The notes: a model not told the origin generated them from the letters alone. Shown: positions 7,734 through 19,305, numbered from the stretch's first letter. The stretch is 64,000 bases of DNA from Ilumatobacteraceae bacterium (GCA_017859395.1 JAFMNE010000004.1:1-64000), one strand, 5' to 3'. Numbers and translations are program-made.

Positions 7734-9599
7734 TCATCCGTGGTGGAAACGGGTGTACACCGCTTCGGCGACGGCATCGGGGAGAAACGACAAGGACTTC
7801 AACGTGTCGAGGTCGGCTGCCTTCACCGCCCGAACCCCACCAAGCGCGGCCACGAGACGCGACTTACGTGCCTCACCAAGCCCGGGAATGCCATCGAGTG
7901 AGCTGGCGGTCATCCGTTTGGAACGACGCTCTCGATGGAACGAGTTCGCGAATCGGTGCGCTTCATCGCGCACCCGTTGCAACATGAACAGCCCCTCAGA
8001 TCCGCGAGGAAGATCGATCGGATCGTCGCGTCCCGGCACGTAGACCTGTTCGAACCGTTTCGCCAATGCGGCCACGGGAATCTCATCAGCGAGGCCAAGT
8101 TCGTGCACCACACGCTCGGCAACCGACAACTGACCTTGGCCGCCATCAACCACCAACAACTGGGGTGGATACGAGAACTTTCCCGGCGTGTCACCGCGTT
8201 CGTAGGCCGGTAGATCTCGCTCATCGATGTAGGCCTGCAAACGCCGGGTCAGCACCTCGGCCATCGCGCCATAATCATCATTTCCGGGCACATGCACCTT
8301 GAATCGCCGGTACTGCCGCTTATCGGGCAAGCCGTCGGTGAGTACCACCATCGACCCCACATAATCCGTGCCCTGCAGGTGAGCCATGTCGTAACACTCG
8401 ATGCGCAACGGCGCCTCGGGCAACCCCAGCGCGTCTTGCAGTTCGGTCAGCGCTCGTGACCGCGCATTGTGGTCAGAGGCACGTTTCATCCGGTGCCGTA
8501 CGAATGCTTCTTCAGCGTTCCGGGTGACGGTGGCGAGCAACTCGCGGCGGTCACCGCGTTGCGGCACCCGAATCTCCACCCGCGTGCCACGTTGGCCGGC
8601 GAGCCATTCCGACACCGTTGCTTCCTCTGCCGGCGCATGCGGCACGAGCACCATTTTCGGGATGCCCGTGGGCGGATCATCGGCATACAACAGTTCGACG
8701 ATGCGACCGGTCAACGCCGCCTCATCGAGCGCCTCGACGAGGTCCAGCACGAATCCCTTGCGACCAACAACCCGTCCACGCCGCACGAAGAAGACCTGGA
8801 CAGAGGCCTCCAACTCATCGGCGTGCACCCCGATCACATCGATGTCGTCGTTACGTTCGGCCACCATCTGTTGGCGTTCGACTGCGGTGGTCACCGACTC
8901 GAGTCGATCACGGAGCCGCGCCGCTCGCTCGAAGTCGAGGTCGGCAGCTGCACTACGCATATCGGCGTCGAGTCGGCCGAGAACGTCGTCGGTGTCACCG
9001 TCGAGAAATCGACAAAGATCTGACACCATCGATGCGTACTGCTCGGTGGTGACTTCCCCGACGCACGGACCCGCACATTTTTCGATGTGGAACAACAGGC
9101 AGGGCCGCCCGAGGCGTTCATGTTGGCGGTACTTGCCCGGTGAACACGTCCGCACCGGAAACGAGCGCAACAGCAAGTCGAGGGTGTCACGGATGGCGTA
9201 CGCGTGCGCGTACGGGCCGAAATACCGGACCCCCGGTCGACGCCGACCACGGGTCACCATTGCCCGCGGCCACTCCTCGTCGGTCGTCACCGCCAAAAAC
9301 GGGTAGCTCTTGTCGTCGCGCAACCGCACATTGAAACGAGGCCGGTGCTGCTTGATGAGCGAGTACTCGAGCATCAAGGCCTCAACCTCATTGCGTACCG
9401 TGGTCCACTCCACACTCTCGGCGGTTTCCACCATCTGCCGGGTGCGGGGATGCAGACGCGACGGTGCTTGGAAATAGCTCGACAGTCGTTGCCGAAGGCT
9501 GGACGCTTTGCCCACATAGATCACCCGGCCGGCAGCATCGAGGAACTGATACGAGCCGGGCGAATCCGGAATCGTTCCTGCCGGTGGACGGGTGATCAT
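7734..9599 (-). CDS. uvrC: Excinuclease ABC subunit C
   Basis: Makes both incisions in nucleotide excision repair with UvrB. Domains: GIY-YIG nuclease at the N-terminus (SPGSYQFLDAAGRVIYVGKA), a Cys-rich region (KCAGPC), a UVR motif (about 200-235), the RNase H-like endonuclease region (ECYDMAHLQGTDYVGSMVV) and C-terminal (HhH)2 (DGIPGLGEARKSRL). The ATG at 9599 gives a 621-residue protein starting MITRPPAG; the extra upstream in-frame sequence runs under the divergent rhomboid-like gene and is rejected. uvrA and uvrB lie 2-7 kb away on the same strand. Confidence 0.97.
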   Translation of the reverse strand: MITRPPAGTIPDSPGSYQFLDAAGRVIYVGKASSLRQRLSSYFQAPSRLHPRTRQMVETAESVEWTTVRNEVEALMLEYSLIKQHRPRFNVRLRDDKSYPFLAVTTDEEWPRAMVTRGRRRPGVRYFGPYAHAYAIRDTLDLLLRSFPVRTCSPGKYRQHERLGRPCLLFHIEKCAGPCVGEVTTEQYASMVSDLCRFLDGDTDDVLGRLDADMRSAAADLDFERAARLRDRLESVTTAVERQQMVAERNDDIDVIGVHADELEASVQVFFVRRGRVVGRKGFVLDLVEALDEAALTGRIVELLYADDPPTGIPKMVLVPHAPAEEATVSEWLAGQRGTRVEIRVPQRGDRRELLATVTRNAEEAFVRHRMKRASDHNARSRALTELQDALGLPEAPLRIECYDMAHLQGTDYVGSMVVLTDGLPDKRQYRRFKVHVPGNDDYGAMAEVLTRRLQAYIDERDLPAYERGDTPGKFSYPPQLLVVDGGQGQLSVAERVVHELGLADEIPVAALAKRFEQVYVPGRDDPIDLPRGSEGLFMLQRVRDEAHRFANSFHRERRSKRMTASSLDGIPGLGEARKSRLVAALGGVRAVKAADLDTLKSLSFLPDAVAEAVYTRFHHG

Positions 9600-9645
9600 G
9601 GGCACGAGGCTAGAGCGCATGCCGTGGTGCCGGTACCGTGGAGCC

Positions 9646-10530
9646 GTGGCCCAACGCTTCAACTTCGGAATGCCCGAACCTCGCCGCCGTGACGGCTGGT
9701 TCACCGTCGGCAACATCGACGTCACGACCACCGCATTTCTCGTCGGTGTCGGGGTGATCTCGCTGTTTGTCTACGCGGTGAGTCCATCCGCGGTCGCCAA
9801 CCTGGTCTTCTTCCCCGAGTTCGTGCGTCAGGGCGAGGTTTGGCGTCTGGCGACGTGGCCCTTCGTGAGCCAACCGAGCATCTGGGTGTTGATTTCGATG
9901 TTCTTCTTCTGGTTCTTCGGCCACATCGTCGAAGAGATGGTGGGCCGTATTCGGTACACGCGCATGGTGGCGGCAATCGTGATCGCACCCACGTTGTTCG
10001 TGTCGATCGTCGGTGATCTCGCCACCGCACCAGAGGCAGGCCTGAACCTCTTGGGCACGGTCATGCTGGTCATCTTCGCCGTCGAGAACCCGAACGCTCC
10101 GTTCTTTTTTGGCATCCCCGCCTGGGTGATCGCATCGGTATTCGTTGGCCTCGATGTCCTCGGTTACGCCGGCAACCGCTGGTGGGGAACTCTCGTGGTG
10201 CTCCTCCTCGCCATCGGTATCGCGCTGTTCTCCATTCGCCAATGGGGGTTTGCCGATCGGCTCGATTTCATTCCTCGGTTGGGATCGGGCTCGAAACATT
10301 CTCGCCCAACGCGTTCGCGCTCAGGACGGGTAAAACGCCCCACACGCAAACCCGCCCAACGCGTGGTGCCCGGCCCATGGGAACCCCCCGCTGGGGCGCC
10401 AAGTGCGGAAACGGCGGCGATGCAGGCCGAACTCGACCGCCTCCTCGACAAGATTTCCTCGGAGGGGCTCGACGCGTTGTCGCGGTCTGAGAAAGAGCGG
10501 CTTAACGAACTGTCAAAACGACTGCGCTGA
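9646..10530 (+). CDS. Rhomboid-family membrane protein, probably catalytically inactive
   Basis: An integral membrane protein of 294 residues with about six hydrophobic segments between residues 20 and 200, an Arg-rich tail and a short C-terminal helical module (ELDRLLDKISSEGLDAL, DUF6576-like) found on many bacterial rhomboids. The L1 region GEVWRLATWPF is rhomboid-like. The serine motif GxSG expected in TM4 is absent (LLGTVMLVIFAVENP) and no catalytic His is visible in the last TM (GNRWWGTL), so it resembles derlin-like pseudoproteases. The GTG start at 9646 was chosen to avoid uvrC. The 3' end overlaps the convergent MFS gene by 29 nt. Confidence 0.8.
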   Translation: MAQRFNFGMPEPRRRDGWFTVGNIDVTTTAFLVGVGVISLFVYAVSPSAVANLVFFPEFVRQGEVWRLATWPFVSQPSIWVLISMFFFWFFGHIVEEMVGRIRYTRMVAAIVIAPTLFVSIVGDLATAPEAGLNLLGTVMLVIFAVENPNAPFFFGIPAWVIASVFVGLDVLGYAGNRWWGTLVVLLLAIGIALFSIRQWGFADRLDFIPRLGSGSKHSRPTRSRSGRVKRPTRKPAQRVVPGPWEPPAGAPSAETAAMQAELDRLLDKISSEGLDALSRSEKERLNELSKRLR

Positions 10531-11770
10531 GACGCATCTTGGTCCACCATGCGTGGACCAAGATCACACCAGCCACCACTGTGGCCAAGTCGGCGAGGAT
10601 GTGGAACTCGAAGGCCTGTTTCACGAACCCAGAACTGAATGCGGCCACGGCGCCACAGAGGCTGAGGGTGAGGTCGGCCGTGCCCTGGGCCTCCACCCTC
10701 GACTCCGCCGGAACCGATGAGGTGAGCAAGGTTGTCCCCCCGATGAGCCCGATGTTCCAGCCAAGGCCCAACAGGAATAGCCCCACGAAGACCAGGACCG
10801 GCACGTAGCCCGCGACCTGGGTGATGATCGTGGACGCGCCAAGCATGACGGCACCCCATGTGATGGCCCGCACCGGGCCCGCGCGATCGACGAAACGACC
10901 GACCAGCGGCGCAAGACCGAACATGCCCACGATGTGCAACGCGATCACCATCGCCGATAAGTCCTCGTGGCCATGATCGGCCATATGCGGCGGCGTCATC
11001 GTCATCACACCCACCATCGCCGCCTGCGAGCCCGCCATCGCCACCAACCCCAAGACAGCACCCGGTGACGACCGAATCACATTCATCGAACGTCGCGCCT
11101 GACGGACCGGCCGGACCCGCTGAGCCGATGGGTCCACACCACCGACGAGCTGGAGAGGGTCAGGGCGCAGCAACACGGTGTAGGCGACCGCGCCGGCGGC
11201 AAAGAGAACAGCAGCGAACAAATAGGGGCCGACGTACTCGTCGAGGCCCAGCCACATCCCAAAACGCTTCTCCAGCGGAGTGAACAACGGCCCGAACACT
11301 GCGCCGAGCGTGCCGATCCAGACGATCGCACCAATGGATTTTGCGCGCTCCACCTCGGTGGAGAGATCAGCCGCCACATACCGGGCCTGCAAGGTGGCTG
11401 ACTGGCCGGAACCAAACAGCAGCATCCCCACGATGAACAGCCAGAACCAGCGTGTCTGGCCACCTGCGGCCGCGACGAGGGCGCCCACCGAACCGATCGC
11501 GAGGGCCGTGGTGAGCCCGGGGCGGCGACCTCGGCGCCGCATGAGCGCAGCCAGCGGGATTGCCACCACGGCCGAGCCGAGCGTGAATGCAGCCGAGCCA
11601 AGCCCCGCCAGCCTGTCAGACCCCAGCATGTCTTTGGCCAATAGCGACACCACTGCCACCGTGCCGGCCACGGCCGCCTGGCCAGGCACAACGGCCAACC
11701 GCAACACATTCAGCGTGCGTCGCTGCAGCGCGTCACGGCCTTCAATTGTTGCCGGATCGAGTTGAGTCAC
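10502..11770 (-). CDS. MFS transporter
   Basis: A 422-residue membrane protein with about 12 hydrophobic segments, a basic cytoplasmic loop MRRRGRRPG between TM2 and TM3 (the MFS signature position), and a second-half loop [12 protein letters not shown]. The substrate is unknown; drug/proton antiport is typical but not shown. The GTG start at 11770 overlaps the uvrA stop as GTGA, implying translational coupling downstream of uvrA. A longer ORF from 11794 would extend into uvrA. The 3' end overlaps the convergent rhomboid-like gene. Confidence 0.88.
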   Translation of the reverse strand: MTQLDPATIEGRDALQRRTLNVLRLAVVPGQAAVAGTVAVVSLLAKDMLGSDRLAGLGSAAFTLGSAVVAIPLAALMRRRGRRPGLTTALAIGSVGALVAAAGGQTRWFWLFIVGMLLFGSGQSATLQARYVAADLSTEVERAKSIGAIVWIGTLGAVFGPLFTPLEKRFGMWLGLDEYVGPYLFAAVLFAAGAVAYTVLLRPDPLQLVGGVDPSAQRVRPVRQARRSMNVIRSSPGAVLGLVAMAGSQAAMVGVMTMTPPHMADHGHEDLSAMVIALHIVGMFGLAPLVGRFVDRAGPVRAITWGAVMLGASTIITQVAGYVPVLVFVGLFLLGLGWNIGLIGGTTLLTSSVPAESRVEAQGTADLTLSLCGAVAAFSSGFVKQAFEFHILADLATVVAGVILVHAWWTKMRLSAVVLTVR

Positions 11771-14634
11771 GCGAGCAAGTCTCGCAGGAAGCACCCCGTG
11801 TGAGATGCCTTCACCGCCGCCACCTGCTCCGGGGTGCCTTCGGCAACCACCGTGCCGCCGCCGACCCCGCCTTCAGGCCCGAGATCGATCAACCAGTCCG
11901 CGGTCTTGATGACATCGAGATTGTGTTCGATCACCAACACCGTGTTCCCGGCATCAACCAGTCGGCCCAGCACGGTCAACAGGCGACGCACATCCTCAAA
12001 ATGCAGACCGGTGGTCGGCTCGTCGAGCAGATAGATGGTGTGACCGGTCGACCGCTTCGCCAACTCGGTGGCAAGTTTCACCCGCTGCGCCTCCCCGCCC
12101 GACAGCGTGGGCGCGCTCTGACCGAGGCGCACATAGCCGAGCCCCACATCCATCAGCGTCTGCAGGTACCGCACGATGCGCGGTTGATTCGCGAAGAACT
12201 CGACGGCCTCGGCCACCGGCATGTTCAGCACATCGGCGATATTGCGCCCCTTGAACTCGATGTCGAGCGTGTCGCGGTTGTAGCGGGCTCCTTTGCACAC
12301 CTCGCACGGCACATACACATCGGGCAGGAAGTGCATCTCGATTTTGATGGTGCCATCGCCCGAACACGCTTCGCAGCGCCCACCCTTGACATTGAACGAA
12401 AAACGGCCCGGCTGATATCCCCGAACCTTCGCCTCGTTGGTGGTGGCAAAGAGTTTGCGAATGTTGTCGAACACCCCGGTGTAGGTCGCCGGATTCGATC
12501 GGGGCGTACGCCCAATGGGCGACTGGTCCATATCGATGACCTTGTCGAGGTGTTCGATTCCCTCAATCTTCTTATGGCGTCCGGCCGCGGCCTTCGACGA
12601 ATAAATCCGCTGCATCAGCACCGGCAACAAGATGTCGCGCACGAGGGTTGACTTCCCCGAACCCGACACGCCGGTCACGGCCACGAAACACCCCAGCGGG
12701 ATATCGACATCGATACCGGTCAAGTTGTGCTCTCGGGCACCGATGATGCGCAGATGATCGCCGCTCGGTGTGCGCCGCACGTCGGGCACCGGAATGCTGC
12801 GACGGCCAGCGATGTAGTCGCCTGTCACCGAGTCCTTCGCCTTCACCAAGTCGGCGACCGGCCCGGAGTGCACCACGCGACCACCATGTTCGCCTGCGCC
12901 CGGCCCGATATCGACCACCCAGTCGCTCTCGCGGATGGTCTCCTCATCGTGTTCGACCACCAGAACGGTATTGCCCAGATCACGCAGCCGAGTGAGCGTG
13001 TCGATCAGGCGACGGTTGTCGCGCTGATGTAAACCAATCGAGGGTTCGTCCAGCACGTACAGCGTGCCCACCAGACCGGACCCGATCTGGCTGGCCAGGC
13101 GAATGCGTTGTGCTTCCCCACCGGCGAGGGTTCCGGCCGAGCGGGCAAGGCTGAGATAGTCGAGGCCGACGTCGAGTAGAAAGCCAAGACGCGCATCGAT
13201 TTCGCGAGTGATCCGTTCGGCGATCATCCGGTCGCGCTCGCTGAGTTCAAGCCCACCCAGGAACTCCGCTGCATCGGCAATGGACATCTCACACACTTCA
13301 GCAATATTTCGCCCATTGACCGTGACGGCAAGGGTGAACGGCCGCAGGCGCGCCCCGCCACATGCCGAACAAGGAACCTCGCGCATGTATCCCTCGAACT
13401 GTTCACGACTCCAGTCCGATTCCGCTGACTCGTGGCGTCGCTTGATCCAGTTGATGACGCCCTCGTACTCGGTGGTGTACGTGCGGTGTCGGCCGTAGCG
13501 ATTGCGGTACTTCACGGTGAGATTGCCGCCAACACCGTGCAGGAGCACCTTGCGATGCTTCGCAGGTAAACCCGACCACGCGACGTCGAGGTCGATGCCG
13601 TTCTCCTCAGCAACCGCATCGAGCATGCGCACGAAGTAGCGCGTGTGCGCGCTGCGCCACGGCGCGATTGCGCCGTCATTCACGCTGAGATCGCCGTCGG
13701 GAACCACCAATTCCGGATCGACCTCGAAGGTGGTGCCCAAACCATCACAGGTCTCGCACGCCCCATAGGGCGAGTTGAACGAGAAATTTCTCGGCGCCGG
13801 CTCGTCATAACTGGACCCGCAGGTCGGGCAGGCCAGATGCTGCGAGAAGGTCAGCACCTCTCCCTCTTCGCCATCGCGGGCGACAATGTCGATCTGGGCA
13901 ACGCCATCGGCCAGCTGCAACGCACTCTCCAGCGAATCCGTGAGTCGGCGCTCGATGCCCTCTTTCAGAACGAGCCGGTCGACTACCACTTCGATGTCGT
14001 GCTGTTCGTATCGGGCGAGCCGCTCCCCTGCCGCCAAGAATTCATCGATCTGCACGACGTCGCCATCGATCCGTGCGCGCACATACCCCTGTCCCGACAA
14101 ATCTTCGAGAAGCGTGTCGTATTCGCCCTTTCGGCCGCGAACCACAGGTGCCAGCACCTGAAATCGGGTGCCCTCGGGCAACTCAAGTACCCGGTCGACA
14201 ATCTGTTGCGGGGTCTGCCGCTGCAGGCGCGTGCCATCAGATGGGCAGTGCTGCACACCGATACGGGCGTACAGCAAGCGCAGATAGTCGTACACCTCGG
14301 TGATCGTGCCCACGGTGGATCGTGGGTTTCGGCTCGCCGATTTCTGATCGATTGAGATGGCCGGCGACAGTCCCTCGATCGAATCGACATCGGGTTTATC
14401 CATCTGCCCGAGGAACTGACGCGCGTACGACGACAGCGACTCGACATAGCGTCGCTGCCCTTCGGCATAGATCGTGTCAAATGCCAGGGAGGACTTTCCC
14501 GAACCCGATAGCCCGGTGAACACGATGAGCTTGTCGCGGGGCAACTCCACGTGGATGTCGCGCAAATTGTGCTCGCGTGCTCCGCGCACGCTGATCACCG
14601 GCGTGTCAGCAGTGCGACGTTTCGAGGGGGGCAC
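11767..14634 (-). CDS. uvrA: Excinuclease ABC subunit A
   Basis: Damage-recognition ATPase that loads UvrB. At 955 residues it is full length, with two ABC ATPase halves: Walker [15 protein letters not shown] (N) and [11 protein letters not shown] (C), signature motifs [12 protein letters not shown] and [12 protein letters not shown], and Walker [12 protein letters not shown] and [11 protein letters not shown]. Zn-binding CxxC pairs are visible ([24 protein letters not shown]). It starts with ATG 26 bp after uvrB and its stop overlaps the MFS start. Confidence 0.98.
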   Translation of the reverse strand: MPPSKRRTADTPVISVRGAREHNLRDIHVELPRDKLIVFTGLSGSGKSSLAFDTIYAEGQRRYVESLSSYARQFLGQMDKPDVDSIEGLSPAISIDQKSASRNPRSTVGTITEVYDYLRLLYARIGVQHCPSDGTRLQRQTPQQIVDRVLELPEGTRFQVLAPVVRGRKGEYDTLLEDLSGQGYVRARIDGDVVQIDEFLAAGERLARYEQHDIEVVVDRLVLKEGIERRLTDSLESALQLADGVAQIDIVARDGEEGEVLTFSQHLACPTCGSSYDEPAPRNFSFNSPYGACETCDGLGTTFEVDPELVVPDGDLSVNDGAIAPWRSAHTRYFVRMLDAVAEENGIDLDVAWSGLPAKHRKVLLHGVGGNLTVKYRNRYGRHRTYTTEYEGVINWIKRRHESAESDWSREQFEGYMREVPCSACGGARLRPFTLAVTVNGRNIAEVCEMSIADAAEFLGGLELSERDRMIAERITREIDARLGFLLDVGLDYLSLARSAGTLAGGEAQRIRLASQIGSGLVGTLYVLDEPSIGLHQRDNRRLIDTLTRLRDLGNTVLVVEHDEETIRESDWVVDIGPGAGEHGGRVVHSGPVADLVKAKDSVTGDYIAGRRSIPVPDVRRTPSGDHLRIIGAREHNLTGIDVDIPLGCFVAVTGVSGSGKSTLVRDILLPVLMQRIYSSKAAAGRHKKIEGIEHLDKVIDMDQSPIGRTPRSNPATYTGVFDNIRKLFATTNEAKVRGYQPGRFSFNVKGGRCEACSGDGTIKIEMHFLPDVYVPCEVCKGARYNRDTLDIEFKGRNIADVLNMPVAEAVEFFANQPRIVRYLQTLMDVGLGYVRLGQSAPTLSGGEAQRVKLATELAKRSTGHTIYLLDEPTTGLHFEDVRRLLTVLGRLVDAGNTVLVIEHNLDVIKTADWLIDLGPEGGVGGGTVVAEGTPEQVAAVKASHTGCFLRDLLA

Positions 14635-14660
14635 GGCGGGTGAGGCTACAGCCGGCAGAC

Positions 14661-16709
14661 TCAGCCGGCGTCACGGAGTTCGCGACGTAGGTCGGCGATC
14701 TCGTCGCGCAACCGTGCGGCGTACTCAAACTTCAATTCTTCGGCCGCCTCAGCCATCTCCGCTTCCAACGTTTGGATCAGACGAGCGATCTCCTGCTGCG
14801 GCAACGAGGCCAGTTCGCGTTGCACCTTCTCCCGTTCGCGTTGGCGCCGCCGATCACGACCCGGCGTGGGCGCACTGGCCGCTTCGGGACGCAGCATCGA
14901 CAAGATGTCGCCCACCGCTTTGCGCACCGTCTGCGGGTCGATGCCGTGTTCAGCGTTATAAGCGATCTGAAGTCCGCGGCGACGCTGGGTCTCATCGATG
15001 GCGCGACGCATCGAGTCGGTGACGGTGTCGGCGTACATCACCACTTGGCCATTCACATTTCGTGCGGCTCGGCCGATCATCTGAATGAGCGACGTCTCGC
15101 TGCGCAGGAACCCCTCTTTGTCGGCGTCCAAAATGCACACAAGCGACACCTCGGGCAGGTCCAGGCCCTCACGCAACAGGTTGATACCCACCAGCACATC
15201 GAACTCGCCAAGGCGCAGGGCGCGCAGAATTTCGATTCGCTGAATGGTGTCGATGTTCGAGTGCAGATACCGAACCCGCAGGCCCTGCTCCAGCAGGTAG
15301 TCGGTGAGATCCTCTGCCATCTTCTTCGTGAGCGTGGTGACCAGCACCCGATCGCCACGCTCAATCCGGTCACCCACCATCTCGACGAGGTCATCGATCT
15401 GGCCCTTGGTGGGTTTCACGATCACCTCGGGGTCAACGAGGCCGGTCGGGCGCACGATCTGTTCAACGATGCGATCCGACACACGCAACTCGTATTTGCT
15501 CGGCGTGGCGGAGAGGAATACGCACTGATTGACTCTCTCCAGGACTTCATCGAACTGAAGCGGGCGGTTGTCTCGTGCGCTCGGCAGGCGGAAACCGTGT
15601 TCGACCAGCACATCTTTACGGCTGCGGTCGCCGGCATACTGACCATGCAACTGCGGCACGGCCACATGGCTCTCATCGACGACGAGGAGATAGTCGTCCG
15701 GGAAGTAGTCGAGCAAGGTGAACGGCGGTTCACCGGGTTGCCGGCCATCGATATGCATCGAGTAGTTCTCAATGCCGTTGCAGTATCCGACTTCGGCCAT
15801 CATCTCGAGGTCGTATTGGGTGCGCATCCGCAACCGCTGTGCCTCCAGCAGCTTTCCCTCGGTCTCGAACGCTGCCAGTTGAGTCTGCAACTCGGCTTCG
15901 ATGCCCCCGATGGCCCGCGCCATACGTTCCACACCGGCCACATAGTGTGTGGCCGGGAACACGTAAGCGCGCCGCAACTCCTCGAGTTGTTCGCCGGTGA
16001 GCGGATCGATTCGGGTGAGTCGCTCGACCGTGTCACCGAACATCTCGATGCGCAACACGCTCTCGTCATATGCCGGGTGGACCTCAACAGTGTCGCCCCG
16101 GACCCGGAACTTCCCGCGCCCGAGAGTCATGTCGTTGCGGTCGTACTGCATGTCAACCAACCGACGCAGAATCGACCGCATGTCGTAGTCGACATCAACA
16201 CTGAGATCAAGGAGTTGCCCGCGGTATTCGTCAGGAGATCCCATGCCGTAGATGCACGACACCGACGCCACCACGATCGTGTCACGCCGGGTCAACAACG
16301 CCGCGGTGGCTGAATGCCGCAGCCGATCGATCTCATCGTTGATCGACGAGTCCTTCTCGATGTAGGTGTCACTCGACGGTATGTAGGCCTCAGGCTGGTA
16401 GTAGTCGTAATACGACACGAAGTACTCCACCCGGTTGTGGGGGAAGAACTCACGCATCTCCTGCGCCAACTGAGCAGCAAGGCTCTTGTTCGGAGCGAGA
16501 ACGAGCGTCGGGCGCTGCACCGCTTCGATCGTCCACGCGATGGTGGCCGACTTACCCGACCCGGTAATGCCCAACAGCGTCTGGAAACGGTCGCCGGCAG
16601 TCACGCCCTCGGCCAATGATGCGATCGCAGCCGGTTGATCGCCGGCCGGTTCGAACTCGGAAACGACCTGGAAGCGCTCCTCGGCGGTGGCGGGATGAAT
16701 GGTGGTCAT
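14661..16709 (-). CDS. uvrB: Excinuclease ABC subunit B
   Basis: Damage-verifying helicase-like component of UvrABC. At 682 residues it has normal size. Walker [11 protein letters not shown], beta-hairpin region [25 protein letters not shown]-like [11 protein letters not shown], helicase motif [11 protein letters not shown], and the C-terminal UVR domain ([24 protein letters not shown]) that binds UvrC are all present. Upstream gene order (coaE, rpsA, polA) resembles the mycobacterial region. Confidence 0.98.
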   Translation of the reverse strand: MTTIHPATAEERFQVVSEFEPAGDQPAAIASLAEGVTAGDRFQTLLGITGSGKSATIAWTIEAVQRPTLVLAPNKSLAAQLAQEMREFFPHNRVEYFVSYYDYYQPEAYIPSSDTYIEKDSSINDEIDRLRHSATAALLTRRDTIVVASVSCIYGMGSPDEYRGQLLDLSVDVDYDMRSILRRLVDMQYDRNDMTLGRGKFRVRGDTVEVHPAYDESVLRIEMFGDTVERLTRIDPLTGEQLEELRRAYVFPATHYVAGVERMARAIGGIEAELQTQLAAFETEGKLLEAQRLRMRTQYDLEMMAEVGYCNGIENYSMHIDGRQPGEPPFTLLDYFPDDYLLVVDESHVAVPQLHGQYAGDRSRKDVLVEHGFRLPSARDNRPLQFDEVLERVNQCVFLSATPSKYELRVSDRIVEQIVRPTGLVDPEVIVKPTKGQIDDLVEMVGDRIERGDRVLVTTLTKKMAEDLTDYLLEQGLRVRYLHSNIDTIQRIEILRALRLGEFDVLVGINLLREGLDLPEVSLVCILDADKEGFLRSETSLIQMIGRAARNVNGQVVMYADTVTDSMRRAIDETQRRRGLQIAYNAEHGIDPQTVRKAVGDILSMLRPEAASAPTPGRDRRRQREREKVQRELASLPQQEIARLIQTLEAEMAEAAEELKFEYAARLRDEIADLRRELRDAG

Positions 16710-16718
16710 CGGCCCAGA

Positions 16719-17297
16719 TCAGACCTGCCGATTGGCGTCGACCACCGGCACGTCGGGTGCCGGTGTGGTGGCGCGGTATCGATCGCCTTGCCCCTCGAGC
16801 AATACATCGAAGGCCCCGCCGACGAGATTCCAATACCGACGTTCGATGCCGGCACGACCCCGGTCACGCCCCTCGAGGTACCGGTCGAGTGCGACCTGAC
16901 ACGGCACGTAGGTGACTATCGTGTCGATCGCCAGTGCGTCCGGAGCATCCTCCAACAGCCGCACAGCATCAGTGACATCGACTCGGTCGTAGTTCCGTTC
17001 ACGAGCATCAAGGCCGGGTAGCTCGTCGGCGTGAACGATGGTGATGATGCCGTTCATACATGCATTCGCGACCTCGGTGATGCCGAGAGCCACCAGTGTG
17101 TCCACACGATCGACCTCGTTGCCCACCAACGTGCCCGGCTGCACCTCCATGCCGTAATTCCATCGGCGCTCCCACCCATCGCATTCCGCAGCGATGAAAT
17201 CAACTCCGCGCCGGGGCGTTCGACCCAGCGTGCCTCCGAGCGATGCCGGGCTCACCAGCGAGCCGTAGCCGAACACCCATACCGAATCGATGGACAT
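16719..17297 (-). CDS. Gamma-glutamylcyclotransferase-like (GGCT/BtrG-fold) protein
   Basis: A 192-residue protein opening with WVFGYGSLVSPASL, the substrate-binding YGSL signature of the GGCT-like fold, and with LDARERNYDRV, where the Glu matches the usual catalytic acid position. Family members release 5-oxoproline from gamma-glutamyl compounds, but the exact substrate here is not known. Nine bases separate it from uvrB and 21 from coaE, so it is probably in the same transcript. An uncharacterised gene occupies a similar place between coaE and uvrB in mycobacteria. Confidence 0.75.
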   Translation of the reverse strand: MSIDSVWVFGYGSLVSPASLGGTLGRTPRRGVDFIAAECDGWERRWNYGMEVQPGTLVGNEVDRVDTLVALGITEVANACMNGIITIVHADELPGLDARERNYDRVDVTDAVRLLEDAPDALAIDTIVTYVPCQVALDRYLEGRDRGRAGIERRYWNLVGGAFDVLLEGQGDRYRATTPAPDVPVVDANRQV

Positions 17298-17318
17298 GGC
17301 TGCGACGCTACCCGCGCG

Positions 17319-17930
17319 TCACGCGCCGCGCAGCCCGCAGAGGTCATCGAAAAGGTGCTCCACCTGCGCCGACAGAAAGTCGATATCGCCCGAGTTATCG
17401 AGCACATGGGTGGCGATGGCACGCCGCTGCTCACGCGAGGCTTGATTGGCAATACGGCGCCGCGCGTCGTCGGCATCCATGCCGCGGTGCAGCACCAGCC
17501 GCTCGATAGCGGTCTCGGGGTCGACATCGACCACGATCGTGGCCGCCAGATCGTCGCGCGGGTTTTCTGCCAGCAGCGGAAAATCCAGTACCACGATGGC
17601 GTCGCTGTTGCTCTGGGCCTCGATCCGTGCACGAATCTCCGCCTGCAAGGCCGGGTGCACAATGCCGTTCAGGTCACGCAATGCCGCAGCCGACTCGTCG
17701 TCGTCACCGAAGACGATCGCCGCCACTGCCGCGCGGTCGAGGGCACCATCGTCACCGATCACGTGCGCGCCGAAGCGCTCCGCCATGGCGGCGAGCACCG
17801 GAGACCCGGGTTCTTGAAGTTCCTTCGCGATCGCGTCGGCATCGACAATGACCGCACCACGCTCGGCGAGCATCGTCGACACCGTCGACTTGCCCGACCC
17901 GATGCCGCCGGTCAACCCGACGAGCAGCAT
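17319..17930 (-). CDS. coaE: Dephospho-CoA kinase
   Basis: Last step of coenzyme A synthesis: phosphorylates the 3'-OH of dephospho-CoA. Length 203 residues. P-loop GLTGGIGSGKST, VDADAIAKEL, the HP motif GIVHPAL, VLDFPLLAE and the lid region with R-rich AxxR segments are present. It starts 2 nt after the rpsA stop; actinobacterial coaE often follows rpsA. Actinobacterial CoaE often carries a C-terminal UPF0157 domain, which is absent here. Confidence 0.96.
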   Translation of the reverse strand: MLLVGLTGGIGSGKSTVSTMLAERGAVIVDADAIAKELQEPGSPVLAAMAERFGAHVIGDDGALDRAAVAAIVFGDDDESAAALRDLNGIVHPALQAEIRARIEAQSNSDAIVVLDFPLLAENPRDDLAATIVVDVDPETAIERLVLHRGMDADDARRRIANQASREQRRAIATHVLDNSGDIDFLSAQVEHLFDDLCGLRGA

Positions 17931-17932
17931 GC

Positions 17933-19252
17933 TCAGGCCTGATCGTCGGCCGCAGGTGCGACCTCAGGTGTGTTCTCGTACTCGGCCCAGGCTGCCTCGA
18001 CCTCTTCGTCGGAGTGGGTCCAGTTGCCTTCGGAGTCCACATCGAAGTGCTCGCGATACTCCGCCGCCAGTTCGCCACCTTCGGCGGCCTGCTTGATCGA
18101 CAACGAGATACGTCGGCGCTGCAGATCGAGATCGATGATCTTGACCCACAGTTCTTCGCCAGGGGTGACGATGTCGGCGGGGTTCTCCACGTGGTGTGCC
18201 GACATCTCTGAAATGTGCACTAGACCCTCGATGCCGTCGCCAACTTGGACGAAAGCACCGAACTGCACCAGCTTCGTGACCCGTCCGTAGACCAGCTGAC
18301 CCACAGCGTGGCCTTCGGCGAACTCCGCCCACGGATCCTGCTGGGTGGCCTTGAGGCTGAGGCTGATGCGCTCGCGACTGAAGTCAACGTCGAGAACCTG
18401 AACCTTCACCGGGTCGCCCACGGCAACCACTGAATTGGGATGGTCGACATGCTTCCAGGACAGCTCGCTGACGTGGATGAGTCCGTCCATTCCGCCGAGA
18501 TCGACGAATGCACCGAACGACACCACCGACGACACCGTGCCCTCGCGCACCTCGCCAATCTTGAGGTTAGTGAGGAAGTTGTCGCGGGTCTCTTTCTGGT
18601 TCTCTTCGAGATAGGCGCGGCGCGACAACACCACGTTGTTGCGGTTCTTGTCGAGTTCGATGATCTTGGCCTGCACAACCGTGCCGATGTACGGCTGAAG
18701 ATCACGCACACGGCGCAGCTCAACCAGCGATGCCGGCAGGAAGCCTCGGAGGCCGATGTCGACGATGAGTCCACCCTTGACGACCTCGATCACCGGACCC
18801 TCGACAATTTCCTCGGCTTCTTTCTTGGCCTCGATATCGCCCCATGCGCGCTCGTACTGGGCGCGCTTCTTCGACAGGAGCAGACGACCTTCTTTGTCTT
18901 CCTTGGTGAGAACCAGGGCCTCAACCCGCTCGTCGAGCGACACGACCTCATTGGGGTCGACATCGTTACGGATGCTCAGTTCACGGCTCGGGATGACCCC
19001 TTCGCTCTTGTAACCAATATCGACCAGGACCTCGTCCTTATCGATCTTGACGACGGTGCCGTGGACGAGTTGGCCGTCCTCTACGTCGGGGATATCGCTG
19101 ACTGTCTCGGCGAAACTGATGTCGTTCTCGATGACGGGCCGGGGGGTGTAGTTGCCCTCGTCGTCGAAGGTGCCCATCTCAGGGGCGACGGGGGTGGTCG
19201 TGGTGTCGGACAAGGTGAAGGTCTGCTTTCGGACGGATGGTCGTGTGAACAT
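17933..19252 (-). CDS. rpsA: 30S ribosomal protein S1
   Basis: An mRNA-binding ribosomal protein of 439 residues with four S1 (OB-fold) repeats at about 59-128, 146-210, 231-300 and 317-387, as is typical for Actinobacteria. The third and fourth repeats contain VVSFGAFVDLGGMDGLIHVSEL- and VQFGAFVQVGDGIEGLVHISEM-type sequences. The tail is acidic. The annotated ATG at 19252 has no clear Shine-Dalgarno; a TTG at 19213 (SDTTTTP) is a credible alternative. Only 53 bp separate it from the upstream methyltransferase. Confidence 0.97.
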   Translation of the reverse strand: MFTRPSVRKQTFTLSDTTTTPVAPEMGTFDDEGNYTPRPVIENDISFAETVSDIPDVEDGQLVHGTVVKIDKDEVLVDIGYKSEGVIPSRELSIRNDVDPNEVVSLDERVEALVLTKEDKEGRLLLSKKRAQYERAWGDIEAKKEAEEIVEGPVIEVVKGGLIVDIGLRGFLPASLVELRRVRDLQPYIGTVVQAKIIELDKNRNNVVLSRRAYLEENQKETRDNFLTNLKIGEVREGTVSSVVSFGAFVDLGGMDGLIHVSELSWKHVDHPNSVVAVGDPVKVQVLDVDFSRERISLSLKATQQDPWAEFAEGHAVGQLVYGRVTKLVQFGAFVQVGDGIEGLVHISEMSAHHVENPADIVTPGEELWVKIIDLDLQRRRISLSIKQAAEGGELAAEYREHFDVDSEGNWTHSDEEVEAAWAEYENTPEVAPAADDQA

Positions 19253-19305
19253 TGGCGTTGCCGGTTGACAACGCCGTCGGCGAGGCTATCAGCGGCCCGC
19301 ACGCC

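Noticed and set aside
14772-16313. Long plus-strand open frame (513 codons) opposite uvrB
   Set aside because: Antisense shadow of a clear uvrB; its translation shows no known motif and its codon use mirrors the complementary strand.
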